Positions 8,241 through 16,473 of a stretch of DNA of 34,209 nt are shown one piece after another. Positions within the stretch are counted from its first letter, which is position 1, and the number at the start of each line of letters is the position of its first letter. This DNA comes from JAUVZF01 sp964449275 (lineage in GTDB: Bacteria > Planctomycetota > Phycisphaerae > FEN-1346), in NCBI GenBank assembly GCA_964449275.1, contig CAYVAM010000023.1:1-34209 (forward strand). Reading direction: 5' to 3'. Position numbers and translations under genes: made by a program. The notes beneath the pieces were generated by a model. It was not told where the DNA came from. It ran no database searches and saw only the letters and a list, made by a program, of their open reading frames with translations.

Positions 8241-9245
8241 ATGGCAGATGAGATCCGAATCGGCATGGTCGGCATGGGCGGGTTCATGAACACGCACAGC
8301 AAGGCTCTCGGCGAGATTCCCGACGCCCGGGTCGTCGCGATCGCCGACCCGCAGCCCGGGCACCGGGCCAACCACAAAGAGCGGCACGCCCACCTGGCCG
8401 ACGCCGCCGAGTACGACGACTACCAGGCCATGCTCCGCAAGGAGAAACTGGACGCCGTCGTCATTGCCAGCCCCCACACGCTGCATTTCGAGCAGGTCAT
8501 GGCGGCGCTGGACCGCGGCCTGCACGTGCTCGTCGAGAAGCCGATGGTCTGCCGCATCGACCACGGAGTGACGGTCGTCAAGAAGGTTCGCGAGACGGGC
8601 CTCGTCCTGACGATCGGCTATCACCGGCACACCGACGGCACGTACCGCTACGTTCGCCGCGAGATCGACGCCGGCCGCATCGGCACGATACAGGCCGTCT
8701 CGGCGTTCCAGTGCCAGGAGTGGAAGAAGGCGACGGCCGGCGAGTGGCGGCAGGCGCCGGACCTGTCGGGCGGCGGCCAGTTGAACGATTCCGGCAGCCA
8801 TCTCGTGGACGTGGTGCTCTGGATGACCGGCCTTGAGGCCGACACCGTTTCGGCGCAGATTGACAACTGCGGCACGGAGGTGGACATCAACTCGGCCGTC
8901 AGCGTCCGCTTCACGAGCGGCGCCGTCGGCACGCTGACGGTCATCGGCGACGCCCCCGCCTGGTGGGAAGACATCAGCATCGTCGGCGACGAGGGCGCCT
9001 TCCACATTCGGCAGGGCGCCGGTCTGACGCAGCAGGTCGGCTTTCGCGATGCGCAGATGGCCGTGGACGCCGAGCGGCTGGGCAGCGAGTCGGTCTCGTT
9101 CGACTTTATCCGCGCCGTCAAGGGCGAGGGAGAGCCGGTGGCGCCGGCCGAGTGCGGCCTGCGCGTGATTGAACTGACCGAGGCCGCCTGGAAATCCGCC
9201 GCCGACGGCGGCAAGCCCGTCGCCGTGCCCAGGACGGACCTGTAG
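8241..9245 (+). CDS. Gfo/Idh/MocA-family oxidoreductase
   Basis: The 334-residue protein is a cytoplasmic NAD(P)-dependent dehydrogenase of the glucose-fructose oxidoreductase / inositol dehydrogenase family. It has an N-terminal Rossmann fold with GMVGMGGFM (8-16), the conserved VEKPM block near residue 100, and the C-terminal alpha/beta substrate domain including GSHLVDVVLWM. There is no Tat signal, unlike many planctomycete members. The substrate, usually a sugar or inositol derivative, cannot be assigned. The start follows gaaaggga. It is transcribed away from cobA-hemD. Confidence 0.9.
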   Translation: MADEIRIGMVGMGGFMNTHSKALGEIPDARVVAIADPQPGHRANHKERHAHLADAAEYDDYQAMLRKEKLDAVVIASPHTLHFEQVMAALDRGLHVLVEKPMVCRIDHGVTVVKKVRETGLVLTIGYHRHTDGTYRYVRREIDAGRIGTIQAVSAFQCQEWKKATAGEWRQAPDLSGGGQLNDSGSHLVDVVLWMTGLEADTVSAQIDNCGTEVDINSAVSVRFTSGAVGTLTVIGDAPAWWEDISIVGDEGAFHIRQGAGLTQQVGFRDAQMAVDAERLGSESVSFDFIRAVKGEGEPVAPAECGLRVIELTEAAWKSAADGGKPVAVPRTDL

Positions 9246-9274
9246 GGGACGGGCGCCGTGCGGAGGGTGGGCGT

Positions 9275-9649
9275 TCAGGAGGGAGGGCGGACACTCACGC
9301 CGTGTTGAGCGTCCTCGAGTTGCACCGGCACGAGGTCCGTCGCCAACAGGGACATGGCGCCGAAGCGGTCCTCCACCGTGCCGGTCCGTGTTGATGGCCG
9401 GGTGGCACGGCCACGCGTAAGCGTGACCGTGTTGGGCGCTTCGGGCGCACGGTCGCGGCTGCGTCGCTTCCGTGCCACCCGCCTTTTCAGTAGCGGGTTC
9501 AGCCCGATGAGCGGCCGATAAACCGCCATCGGGTTGGCCGAGGGCGTCATGCCGAGCAGGTGGTCCTCCAGTTCGAGTTTCTTGAGCGGTCCGTAGTCCG
9601 ACAGGTCGGGGCAGGGCGGCGGGTCGGCCGCGCCGACGAAGCGCCCGCC
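9275..9649 (-). pseudogene. Fragment resembling DnaE-type DNA polymerase alpha subunit, repeat-interrupted
   Basis: An open minus-strand frame reads PDLSDYGPLKKLELEDHLLG and then MTPSANPMAVYRPL. This resembles the segment before the OB fold of bacterial DnaE proteins, where the pattern is roughly PDYxxxxxLxLExxxLGxxxSxHPMxxYR. After the repeat at 9400-9480, the frame continues with TVEDRFGAMS, resembling the OB-fold entry (xLEDxxG). Nothing of the catalytic PHP or polymerase domains is present, and the frame opens directly after a stop at 9650. I read it as a remnant. The match is from memory of family patterns, not from an alignment. Confidence 0.42.
9400..9480. repeat. 81-bp hairpin repeat with perfect 11-bp terminal inverted repeats
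   Basis: The ends gggtggcacgg (9400-9410) and ccgtgccaccc (9470-9480) are exactly complementary, and the interior (acgcgtaagcgtgaccgtg against cacggtcgcggctgcgt) also pairs in large part. It lies inside the DnaE-like fragment. It looks like a non-autonomous dispersed repeat. Confidence 0.8.
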
Positions 9650-9662
9650 TCAGGGCAAGGAA

Positions 9663-9689
9663 CGGGCGGCCCGGTTCACGAGCCGCCCG
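9663..9689 (-). terminator. Hairpin downstream of the broken PEP-CTERM gene
   Basis: cgggcggc (9663-9670) and gccgcccg (9682-9689) form an 8-bp stem with an 11-base loop, 29 bp beyond the stop on the minus strand. Only a short pyrimidine run (ttcctt) follows, so it is at best a weak intrinsic terminator. Confidence 0.45.
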
Positions 9690-9718
9690 CCTGATTCTTG
9701 TCAGCCGTTTGCCGCGCG

Positions 9719-11494
9719 CTACTTCCGCCTGCGGCGAACGAGCACGCCCAGGCCGCCCAGGGCCACCAGCGCCAGCGTGGCCGGCTCCGGCACGTAGGTC
9801 AGAACGTCCGTCGCGCGGTCTAAGGCGGAGTTCTCCGGCATGTTTATGGTGGCCGGGCCGAGGCACGCCGGCAGGTCCCCCCCCGGCCGCGACGTCGAAA
9901 AGGTCGAACGTGTCGGCCGGGTCGGGCGCGTAGCCATTGGCGAAGACGATGTCGATGGGGGTGGAGGTGAAGTCGACGCCCGCACCGACGATGAGCCGGT
10001 CGCAGGCGGCCGAGTCGGTGCCGGCGATCTCCATCAGGACCGAGGATCCGTCCACAAGGACGTCTTGAAGAATCATACACCCCGGGCTCGAGCCGACGGT
10101 CACGTTGCCGTAGATCTCCACATTCGTCAGGCTGCCCGAGCCGCTCACGTCCCCGTAGAGCGCCAGTCCCGCGCCGCTGCCGGTGATCGACGCCTCCGCC
10201 AGGTCGATCGCGCCGTAGATCGTGCCGTGGCCCGCGATCTCCTGTCCGGCCGAAAGCGTCAGCCCGGCTCCGGCCGTCAGGACGCCGCCGGCCAGTTGCG
10301 TAAGCGGACACTCGAAGACGCCCCCGTTGATGGTCAGGAAGCCGCCGGCATTGACGGTGGTGACATCCGTGACCCGCAAGGTCTGGCCGGCAGCAGCCAA
10401 TGCATTGCTTCCGAACGGTGCACCCGGCGCGACGGTAAGGCTGCCGGAGAACTCCAGCGTTCCAGAAAGCCAGTTGAAAGCGCCACCGGCGGACCGGTCC
10501 AGCGTACCGGCGCGGATCGTCCCGCCGTCGAGCGTCAACACGCCGGCGGCGGCCAGCGTCAGCGTGTCGTCTACCTGCAGCGCCGCCCCGGTCGGGATAG
10601 GCACGTTGGTTTTGAACAGTCCCCACGTGTCTACGGTCGTGCTGCCCGGAACGCGCACCGTTCCTCCGGTCCAGTTGACGATTCCACCGGCGGATGCCTC
10701 CAGCACGCTGAGTTCGGGCACCTCCAGGACACCTCCCGCCAACGCCAGCGTGTCGCCCGACCTGACCTCGAGCAACGTGCTCACAGTGAGGTGCCCGTCG
10801 ATGAGTTCGTACGTTGCGTTGCCGGAGCGTCCGATGCACAGCGTACCTGTTGTGTTTGTCCCGCCGGTCTGGGTAAACAAGCCCGTGTTGTCGTAGGCGA
10901 TGTACTCGGTCCCTGCGACCAGGTCGCCGCCGCTGAGTTCGTACGTTCCGTTGCCTCCCGACCACTGGCTGCCTCCGACCCCCAGATGGCCGGCCACCGT
11001 GTGTGTGCCGCCGGTCTGCTGAAAAAGCCCCATCCCGGTGGAGCCGATATACTCAATCGGGGCCGATAGTTGACCGGTCCCGCCCAGGACGTAGGTGCCC
11101 TTGCTGCCTCCCCACACGGCGACGTTGATGTAAGACGGCGTGGCCAGCCCTGCGTTTTGCGTGATCTGCCCGGTTCCGTGGCAGCCCACGTAGAGTACCT
11201 CCGTGGTCGTAAGGTGCCCCGGTTCCGTGATCAGCGCGTATCCGCTCTCCCCGGCAAAGTAGCCCAGATACATGCTCTTGGCCGTTGCGTTGCAGTCCAC
11301 CGTCACCGTGCCGCCGTTTCTGACCCAGGCGCTGTCGGCCGGGGCTGGCACGCCACCCCCCAGTTGGCCGCCTCGCCCCAGGAACCGGAGCCCACTCGCC
11401 AATTGTAATCAGTGGCGTGGCTGCTATCCGCCGCCAAGACAGCCAGGATCGACGAAAGGGCAGCCGCCATAAGGATATTCCGAAGTGCCGACAT
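9719..11494 (-). pseudogene. PEP-CTERM autotransporter-like beta-helix protein, two frameshifts
   Basis: The product would be about 590 residues and exported. The start at 11494 follows aaaggag. A signal peptide (SALRNILMAAALSSILAVLA) leads to YNWRVGSGSWGEAANWG. The frame then breaks in a six-G run at 11356-11361; one more G would continue into GGGVPAPADSAWVRNGG. The middle part has many short repeats of the type GTYxLSGG and FTQTGGT, typical of parallel beta-helix surface proteins. A second break lies in an eight-G run at 9877-9884; one fewer G leads to a canonical tail: VPEPATLALVALGG, a hydrophobic segment and VRRRRK. As sequenced, translation stops at 11303. Error or true loss cannot be told apart here. 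Confidence 0.8.
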
Positions 11495-11828
11495 GATCGT
11501 CTCCTTTCCCTGCTCAGGGAGGCATCGCAGTATGACACGTCACCGCTACCGAACGGACAGAACGGCTCCATACGCACCGGCACACCTTCGTGTGCCGTCC
11601 TGGGCCCCAAGGGAGTCGTTGGCGTTTTCCCCGAAACGCCGGGACGTGTTCCAACCTGTCGAGCAAGTTGGCATGGGCGGCGGCGGCGACGCCTCAGTCT
11701 TAGTACTACAACGCTCTATGGCGCGCTTCTGGCAGGAGCGCCTATCCGAAAAACCGCCGAGTGGTCCTGACCCGTGATTTTCCCGCCCGGGCGACGGCCT
11801 TGCTGGAAGGTCTCATAGCGTTGTAGGC
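11495..11828. other. Intergenic region between two PEP-CTERM genes
   Basis: No gene is supported. It holds the upstream region of the broken beta-helix gene and, at 11706-11826, a MITE-like element. Short open frames on both strands lack ribosome binding sites and family features. Confidence 0.6.
11706..11826. repeat. MITE-like element with 10-bp terminal inverted repeats
   Basis: ctacaacgct at 11706-11715 and agcgttgtag at 11817-11826 are perfect inverted repeats, extended imperfectly inward by ctatg and cata. The 121-bp unit has no coding capacity. Its right end sits 2 bp from the stop codon of the next minus-strand gene. Confidence 0.65.
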
Positions 11829-12998
11829 TTAGACGTCTTGCCGCACGCGCTGCCGCCGCACGGACAGAAGCAGCGCCCCGGCGCCGAGCACCGCCAGCGT
11901 TGCCGGCTCGGGTAGCGTGGCGTAGATATCGCCGTCATCCTCCCAAACCACGACGTGGCCGTAGACCGGGTCGTAAGAGACCGCAGGGAACTCCTGGTTG
12001 CCGGGGCCGGCGTAGATCAGCACCTCCTCGTCGGCGTTCAGATCGTAGCCATATATATCGCAGGACCCGTTGCGCCAGTCATTCCACACGACCAGGCCTT
12101 CACAGATGGCGGGGCAATTCTGCGCGGACGCATGGGAGCCCAGGGGCTTCTCGGTCTTCGTGACGAGGTTGTAGGCGTAGATGTCGTCCACGTAATCCTC
12201 GTTGCGGTCGTCGGCCCAGACGACCCAGTCGCCCCAGATGGCGGGGTGGGACTGGCGCCCGGCGGCCGTGCAGATCACCAGGTCGTCGCCCGTGACAAGG
12301 TCTTTGCCGAAAATGTCGCTGTCGTACGAGTTGGTGGCGCTGCCGAGCCAGACGACGGTCGAGCCGTAGACGGCCGGCGCGTCCTGCGAACCGGGCGCGG
12401 TCGTGATGGCGAACTCGCCGCCGCCCGAGAGGTTGATGCCGTAGATGTTGCGGCCGCCGCCGGGCCGGTTGCGGTCATCGGGCCAGACGACGGTCCGACC
12501 CCAGATGGTTGCGCCTCCGCTGGGGTCCGCCGTGCCGCCCGTGACGGGCAGGGCCGGGCCGGCCGGCAGGTCGTAGCGGCAGACGGTCATGGGGACGTGA
12601 TAGTCAACCCAGACGACGGTCTGTCCGCTGATGCGCGGCCCGAACTCCGGCGAGAGAGCCTGGGAGATGAAGAACTCGCCGCCACCGGCAAGGTCCCGGC
12701 CGTAGATTTCCTCGCTCCCGCTCCGCTCGTCGCGCCAGACGACGGTCGTGCCGCAGATGGCCGGCCGCGACTGCTCGCCAGGGGCCGTGCAGATCGGAAA
12801 CGCCGGGAAGTCCCCCGCCGCCGGCCGCGATAGGTTGAAGCAGGCGAGACCCGCCAGGATGACGGACAGGGCCCGCCATGCGCCTCGCTGTCGCGCGATT
12901 GTAGAGACACGCCTTGGCGTGCCCGCGTGTGGATTGCGGGATTCGGCCGGACTGGATTCCGACAGCCGACAGGTGTGGCGAGGGGCCATCCGCCGCAT
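11829..12998 (-). CDS. PEP-CTERM protein with seven TolB-like propeller repeats
   Basis: The 389-residue product has an unusually long basic N-terminus followed by a hydrophobic signal segment (ALSVILAGLACFNL, about 45-58). It ends with a PEP-CTERM tail: LPEPATLAVLGAGALLL, then RRQRVRQ. Between these lie seven VVW-type repeats with the pattern Gxx-VVW-xDxRxG-xxDIYGxxL, as expected for a seven-bladed beta-propeller. The family is predicted to be exported and sorted by the exosortase system, with cleavage near the PEP motif. The ATG at 12998 follows ggggaga; a second in-frame ATG lies at 12989. The ligand or partner is unknown. Confidence 0.87.
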   Translation of the reverse strand: MRRMAPRHTCRLSESSPAESRNPHAGTPRRVSTIARQRGAWRALSVILAGLACFNLSRPAAGDFPAFPICTAPGEQSRPAICGTTVVWRDERSGSEEIYGRDLAGGGEFFISQALSPEFGPRISGQTVVWVDYHVPMTVCRYDLPAGPALPVTGGTADPSGGATIWGRTVVWPDDRNRPGGGRNIYGINLSGGGEFAITTAPGSQDAPAVYGSTVVWLGSATNSYDSDIFGKDLVTGDDLVICTAAGRQSHPAIWGDWVVWADDRNEDYVDDIYAYNLVTKTEKPLGSHASAQNCPAICEGLVVWNDWRNGSCDIYGYDLNADEEVLIYAGPGNQEFPAVSYDPVYGHVVVWEDDGDIYATLPEPATLAVLGAGALLLSVRRQRVRQDV

Positions 12999-13119
12999 GA
13001 TCGCTCTCCCCCGGGCACAGGGACTTGCGCCATTGCGATAAGTATAGCACAGATTTGGCGGAAGTCAAATCGCGGCGGCTCGAGAGAGCCGACCCGCGGT
13101 ATCTCCTGCGAGCGGTATG

Positions 13120-13587
13120 TCAGCGAGCGTCCCGGCGGCGCCGCAGCGCCATACCGACCGCCCCCGCCGCCACCAGGCCGAGCGTTGCCGGTTCGGGGAC
13201 GGTGGCGGCAAAATCGTGGTACGCCTGCAGGGTGGCGGGGTCGGCGCCTCCCGCCGTCAGGTAGCCTTCGAGCCAGAACGCGTCGTCGTGGTCCGAGAGC
13301 GTCGGCAGGCTGCGGCTGCGGGCGAGGGTCCGGAAGTCTGCGTAGCGGACCTTGACGGTGACGGTGCGGGCCAGCAGGTCGATGTCCCGCAGCCCGTGGC
13401 AGGCGCGCTCCAGCAGGCAAGAGAGCATGGCCTTGATCCGGGAACGGTCGATGAGGTTGGTCTCGAAGGTGGTCTCGCGGCTGATGGATTTCGGGCCGCC
13501 GAGCCGGCCGGTAACGGGCGTGGGGTCGATGCCGCGCGCCCGCTCGGCCAGTGTCCGACCCGACGGGCCGAACTGCTCGACGAGCAT
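13120..13587 (-). pseudogene. Chimera: C-terminal domain of Y-family polymerase (DinB) joined to PEP-CTERM tail
   Basis: Residues 1 to about 105 match the end of DNA polymerase IV: LVEQFGPSGRTLAERARGID, KSISRETTF, and LARTVTVKVRYADFRTLARS, i.e. the little-finger domain that binds the beta clamp side. The palm and fingers with the catalytic acidic residues are absent. Without a stop the frame passes through DHDDAFWLEGYL into a PEP-CTERM signal: VPEPATLGLVAAG, a hydrophobic segment and LRRRRDAR. There is no signal peptide, so the sorting tail could not work. An in-frame stop lies 24 bp before the ATG. I read it as a deletion-born fusion of two genes, most likely non-functional. Confidence 0.75.
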
Positions 13588-13758
13588 CGATGGGGAAGTC
13601 GGCGGTTCTCATTCGCATTCGGACGTTGTCATTCGCCATTTTTACTTTCGGATAGTACCCTAACCGCACCCTAACATCAAGTGGGGAATCGGCTATTTTG
13701 TGTGGGGAATGCCTTTTTTTCTCAGGAGGCACGTCCCTTACAATAGGTTGGGGTCGGC

Positions 13759-13787
13759 TTGATTTTGCACCGGATATGTGCTATACT
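13759..13787 (+). promoter_or_regulatory. Sigma70-type promoter of the tmRNA gene
   Basis: ttgatt at 13759-13764 and tatact at 13782-13787 are exactly 17 bp apart. The start point would fall about 20-25 bases before the mature 5' end at 13817, leaving a short leader for RNase P to remove. Confidence 0.7.
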
Positions 13788-13816
13788 TGGGGCGAAGACA
13801 AGTTCGAAGACGCCGT

Positions 13817-14174
13817 GGGGGCGACTGGCTTCGACGGGGCCTTAGAGGGCTTGGAGTTGCGCGAAGAGGTTGTCGGCCACCTCTTAAAACTGCCGGCAAA
13901 ACCAAAATGCCAATCCTAACATGGCAATGGCTGCTTAAAAACGAGCAGCCACGTCCTCCCGGATTCGCCCGCGGGTTCGGGCAAGGGCGTCACGACGCGG
14001 GCTGGTCGGCTAGTCGGCCGGGTGCGACGCCGACGAGAACCTAGTCCCGGCTGGGTCCAAGCGTAGCCTGTCGGTCGGCGCCGCACGGACCGAGATCAAA
14101 ACGATCGACTATTCGCGTAGACGCTTCAAGTCACAGGCATCCGGACGTGGGTTCGATTCCCACCGCCTCCACCA
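13817..14174 (+). ncRNA. ssrA: Transfer-messenger RNA (tmRNA)
   Basis: The 358-nt RNA rescues stalled ribosomes by acting first as an alanyl-tRNA and then as an mRNA for a degradation tag. The 5' end GGGGGCGACTGGCTTCGACG pairs with the 3' end: ggggggcg-type stem GGGGGCG with CGCCTCC, followed by encoded ACCA at 14171-14174. The T-arm sequence GGGTTCGATTCCC is intact. The tag frame, placed by analogy with E. coli, runs 13909-13938: GCC AAT CCT AAC ATG GCA ATG GCT GCT TAA, i.e. ANPNMAMAA. The stop lies in the loop of a ggctgct/agcagcc hairpin, as in other tmRNAs. It is one-piece, not permuted. Confidence 0.95.
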
Positions 14175-14524
14175 TCTCTCTGCGCTCGAACCCGTCTCTC
14201 GTATCTCAGCGCGCGCCAGGCCGCGCGCGGACCGCTCCGTTTTCGGCCAGTGTTCAAGCGGTTTTCGTGCACTCCTCTTGCCAACGTGTGGACTCGACGT
14301 CCGGAGCCGTCGGCCCGCGCGTGCCCATTTCGTCTCTTTCTGTCCCCAGAATCTCCAAAACGTCCGGACTTCCACGGGGAAGTCCGGATGTCAGGAAGTG
14401 CCGCGCTCGCAAGGACTTACGGGATCGGGACATCCGGACGCGCGACGGTTTCGGGCGTAACGGTCGGAGTAGCGCTTGCGCGCGGCGAACTCCGCCCTGA
14501 AGGACGTGAGTCGCGGGGTGGAGG
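14175..14524. other. Gap between tmRNA and the integrative element's last gene
   Basis: No gene is supported. It holds a strong hairpin at 14364-14387. I looked for a repeated copy of the tmRNA 3' end, as expected for tRNA-type integration, and found only a 10-base match (catccggacg at 14138-14147 and 14431-14440), too short to call an attachment site. Confidence 0.55.
14364..14387 (-). terminator. Hairpin closing the recombinase operon
   Basis: ccggacttcc (14364-14373) and ggaagtccgg (14378-14387) form a perfect 10-bp stem with a 4-base loop. On the minus strand it is followed by acgtttt. It could terminate the recombinase operon. Confidence 0.45.
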
Positions 14525-14926
14525 TCAAAGACCGAAGCGGTCCGCCTGGCTTTGCCAGTCGAGCGGAAGGTCTCTTGACAGCGCGGCCAGTGATACGCCG
14601 TCGAGCGCCCCGTGATCAAGCGCGGCCTCGACGACTGCGGGGCTCAGGCATGCGAGTTGCAGGATACGCCGGACGTAGGAGCCATCGACGCCGAGACGCT
14701 TGGCCAGAGCCTCGACCGAATCGACTTTGCCCGCGTCGAGCGCCTCCTGCCAGGTGAACGCCCGGGCAATGGCAACAACCACGGGGTCGGGCGCTCTGTC
14801 CTGCGCCTCTGCGACAGGCTCGGCGCCGTCGGGCAGGATGATCTCCTTGCGGCCGCTTCGCCGACGGAACGTCATCGGGATGTGGATGGCGACCACGGCG
14901 CCGTCGTCTTCAACCGCGACCTTCAT
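14525..14926 (-). CDS. KorB/ParB-like HTH protein partnered with the serine recombinase
   Basis: This 133-residue protein has a beta-rich N-terminus (VAVEDDGAVVAIHIPM, then RRRSGRKEIILP). A helix-turn-helix follows: FTWQEALDAGKVDSVEALAKRLGVDGSYVRRILQLACLSP. It ends with a short conserved-looking tail, LPLDWQSQADRFGL. Its ATG overlaps the recombinase stop by 4 bp (ATGA), so the two are translationally coupled. I have seen such small proteins beside large serine recombinases. A role as recombination directionality or regulatory factor is an inference. Confidence 0.75.
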   Translation of the reverse strand: MKVAVEDDGAVVAIHIPMTFRRRSGRKEIILPDGAEPVAEAQDRAPDPVVVAIARAFTWQEALDAGKVDSVEALAKRLGVDGSYVRRILQLACLSPAVVEAALDHGALDGVSLAALSRDLPLDWQSQADRFGL

Positions 14927-16473
14927 GCGGGTGCACCCTCCAGTTCAGCGACGAGCGACCGCAGACCGTTCGTCTGTAACCGCAGGACGAGGCCATCGGT
15001 GTTGACAACGACCTCCTTGACGAGCAGCCGGACGATGCGTTCCTGTTCGGCCGGGAACAACTGGTCCCAAAGCGGATCGACGTTGCGCAAGGCCTCATGT
15101 ACCTCCTGCTCGGTTGGCAGGTCGACCTTCGTCTCGCCCGGCGTGTCGTCGATACTCTTCAGGCGCTGCTCAACCGCGGTGAGTTCCTTGTTGAGCGTCT
15201 CGATTTCCTCGGCCAGGAATCCCTCCCCTCCCGTGCTGGCCAGACGTCGGATGGCCCGCTTGAGTTCGGCGGCTCGCGTCTCGAGGTTGTGCCGCTCGCG
15301 CCTGTGCACGCAGCGCTGCTCGTCCGCCTTGGCCTGAACGGCCCGGAACGTCCGCGCGACCAGTTCGGGCGTGCGGAACACGTGCCGCAGTTGCTCGACG
15401 ACCACGCGCTCGACCTCGCTGGCCGCCACCGATTTGACGGGACAGGCGTCGCGTCCGTGCTTCTCGGCCCGGTTGCAGAGGTAGTAACGGTAGCGCCTGC
15501 CGCGGCGAGTCGTGAAGGTCGTCCCCATGGCCCGGCCGCAGTGGCCGCAGCGGATGACGCCCTTGAGGAGCGCCGCCGTCTTTCGCCGTGTCTCACCGGC
15601 GCGGGAGTGTCGGTTCGTCGCGAGGAGCGTCTGAACGCGTTCCCAGGTCCGCCGGTTGACGATGGCCTCGTGCTCGCCGGGGTAGACGTGGCCGCGGTGG
15701 GTCACCTCGCCGACGTACTTGCGGTTCGTGAGCACCCGGTGCACGCTCATCTTGTGCCAGGGCTTGCCTTCGCGGGCAGTGCCTTTCTTCGTGGTCCATG
15801 ACTTGGTGCGGTAGCCTTGGCTGTTGAGTTCCTGTGCGACCTTCAGCGTCGAGCGGAGCACGAGGAACCGGCGGAAGATGAGCCGCACGAGGTCGGCTTC
15901 CTCGGCGTTGACGAGGAGGCGCCTGGCCTCGCGGTCGACGTCGTACCCCAGGATAGGCGGGCCGCCCGTGTACTTGCCTTTGCGTTTGGCGGCGGCCACC
16001 TTGTCGCGGATTCGCTCCCCGATGATCTCGCGTTCGAATTGGGCGAACGAGAGGAGGACGTTGAGAGTCAGCCGGCCCATGCTGGACTTGGTGTCGAAGC
16101 GCTGGGTGACGCTCACGAAGGAGACGTTGTGCTTCTCGAACCGTTCCATGAGCCTGATGAAGTCCGCAAGCGACCGCGACAGCCGGTCGAGCTTGTAGCA
16201 CAGGACCACATCGACCTGCCCGGCCTCGATTTCCCTGAGCAGTCTCTGCAGGGCAGGGCGGTCCGTGTTCCCGCCAGAGAAGCCCCCGTCGTCGTACCGG
16301 TTTGGCAGGACGGCCCAACCATCGTGCTTCTGGCTGGTGACGTAGGCCTCGCAGGCCTCCCGTTGGGCATCGAGGGAGTTGAAGTCCTGATCGAGCCCTT
16401 CCTCGTGGCTCTTGCGGGTGTAGATGGCGCAGCGGACGGTGTCGCGCTCGGTCTGGACGGCGGCCTGGATCAC
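14923..16473 (-). CDS. Large serine recombinase (site-specific integrase)
   Basis: The 516-residue protein should catalyse integration and excision of the element through a phosphoserine intermediate. Domains in order: resolvase N-terminal domain with YTRKS (18-22; S22 the nucleophile) and YKLDRLSRS (93-101); recombinase domain (about 170-290); zinc ribbon with C309, C312, C333 and C344; a coiled coil (about 385-442); and a C-terminal segment. The start is a GTG at 16473 preceded by aaggag; the frame is open upstream but that part is the shadow of the neighbouring gene. The GTG overlaps the stop of the DUF2924 gene as GTGA. Complete by length and residues, so the element may still be mobile. 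Confidence 0.94.
   Translation of the reverse strand: MIQAAVQTERDTVRCAIYTRKSHEEGLDQDFNSLDAQREACEAYVTSQKHDGWAVLPNRYDDGGFSGGNTDRPALQRLLREIEAGQVDVVLCYKLDRLSRSLADFIRLMERFEKHNVSFVSVTQRFDTKSSMGRLTLNVLLSFAQFEREIIGERIRDKVAAAKRKGKYTGGPPILGYDVDREARRLLVNAEEADLVRLIFRRFLVLRSTLKVAQELNSQGYRTKSWTTKKGTAREGKPWHKMSVHRVLTNRKYVGEVTHRGHVYPGEHEAIVNRRTWERVQTLLATNRHSRAGETRRKTAALLKGVIRCGHCGRAMGTTFTTRRGRRYRYYLCNRAEKHGRDACPVKSVAASEVERVVVEQLRHVFRTPELVARTFRAVQAKADEQRCVHRRERHNLETRAAELKRAIRRLASTGGEGFLAEEIETLNKELTAVEQRLKSIDDTPGETKVDLPTEQEVHEALRNVDPLWDQLFPAEQERIVRLLVKEVVVNTDGLVLRLQTNGLRSLVAELEGAPA

Noticed and set aside
8112..9274. Continuation of the long minus-strand frame of the beta-helix gene
   Set aside because: After the eight-G run this frame is out of register with the PEP-CTERM tail, and beyond 9245 it is antisense to the Gfo/Idh/MocA gene.
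14109..14375. Minus-strand open frame over the tmRNA 3' end, containing WESNPRPDACDLKR
   Set aside because: This is the well-known antisense translation of a tRNA-like T-arm and acceptor stem. The sequence is fully explained by ssrA on the plus strand.
14138..14440. Attachment-site repeat at the tmRNA 3' end
   Set aside because: Only catccggacg (10 bp) repeats at 14431-14440, and no copy of the tmRNA end appears near 31.6 kb. The integrase is of the serine type, which does not normally use tRNA ends.
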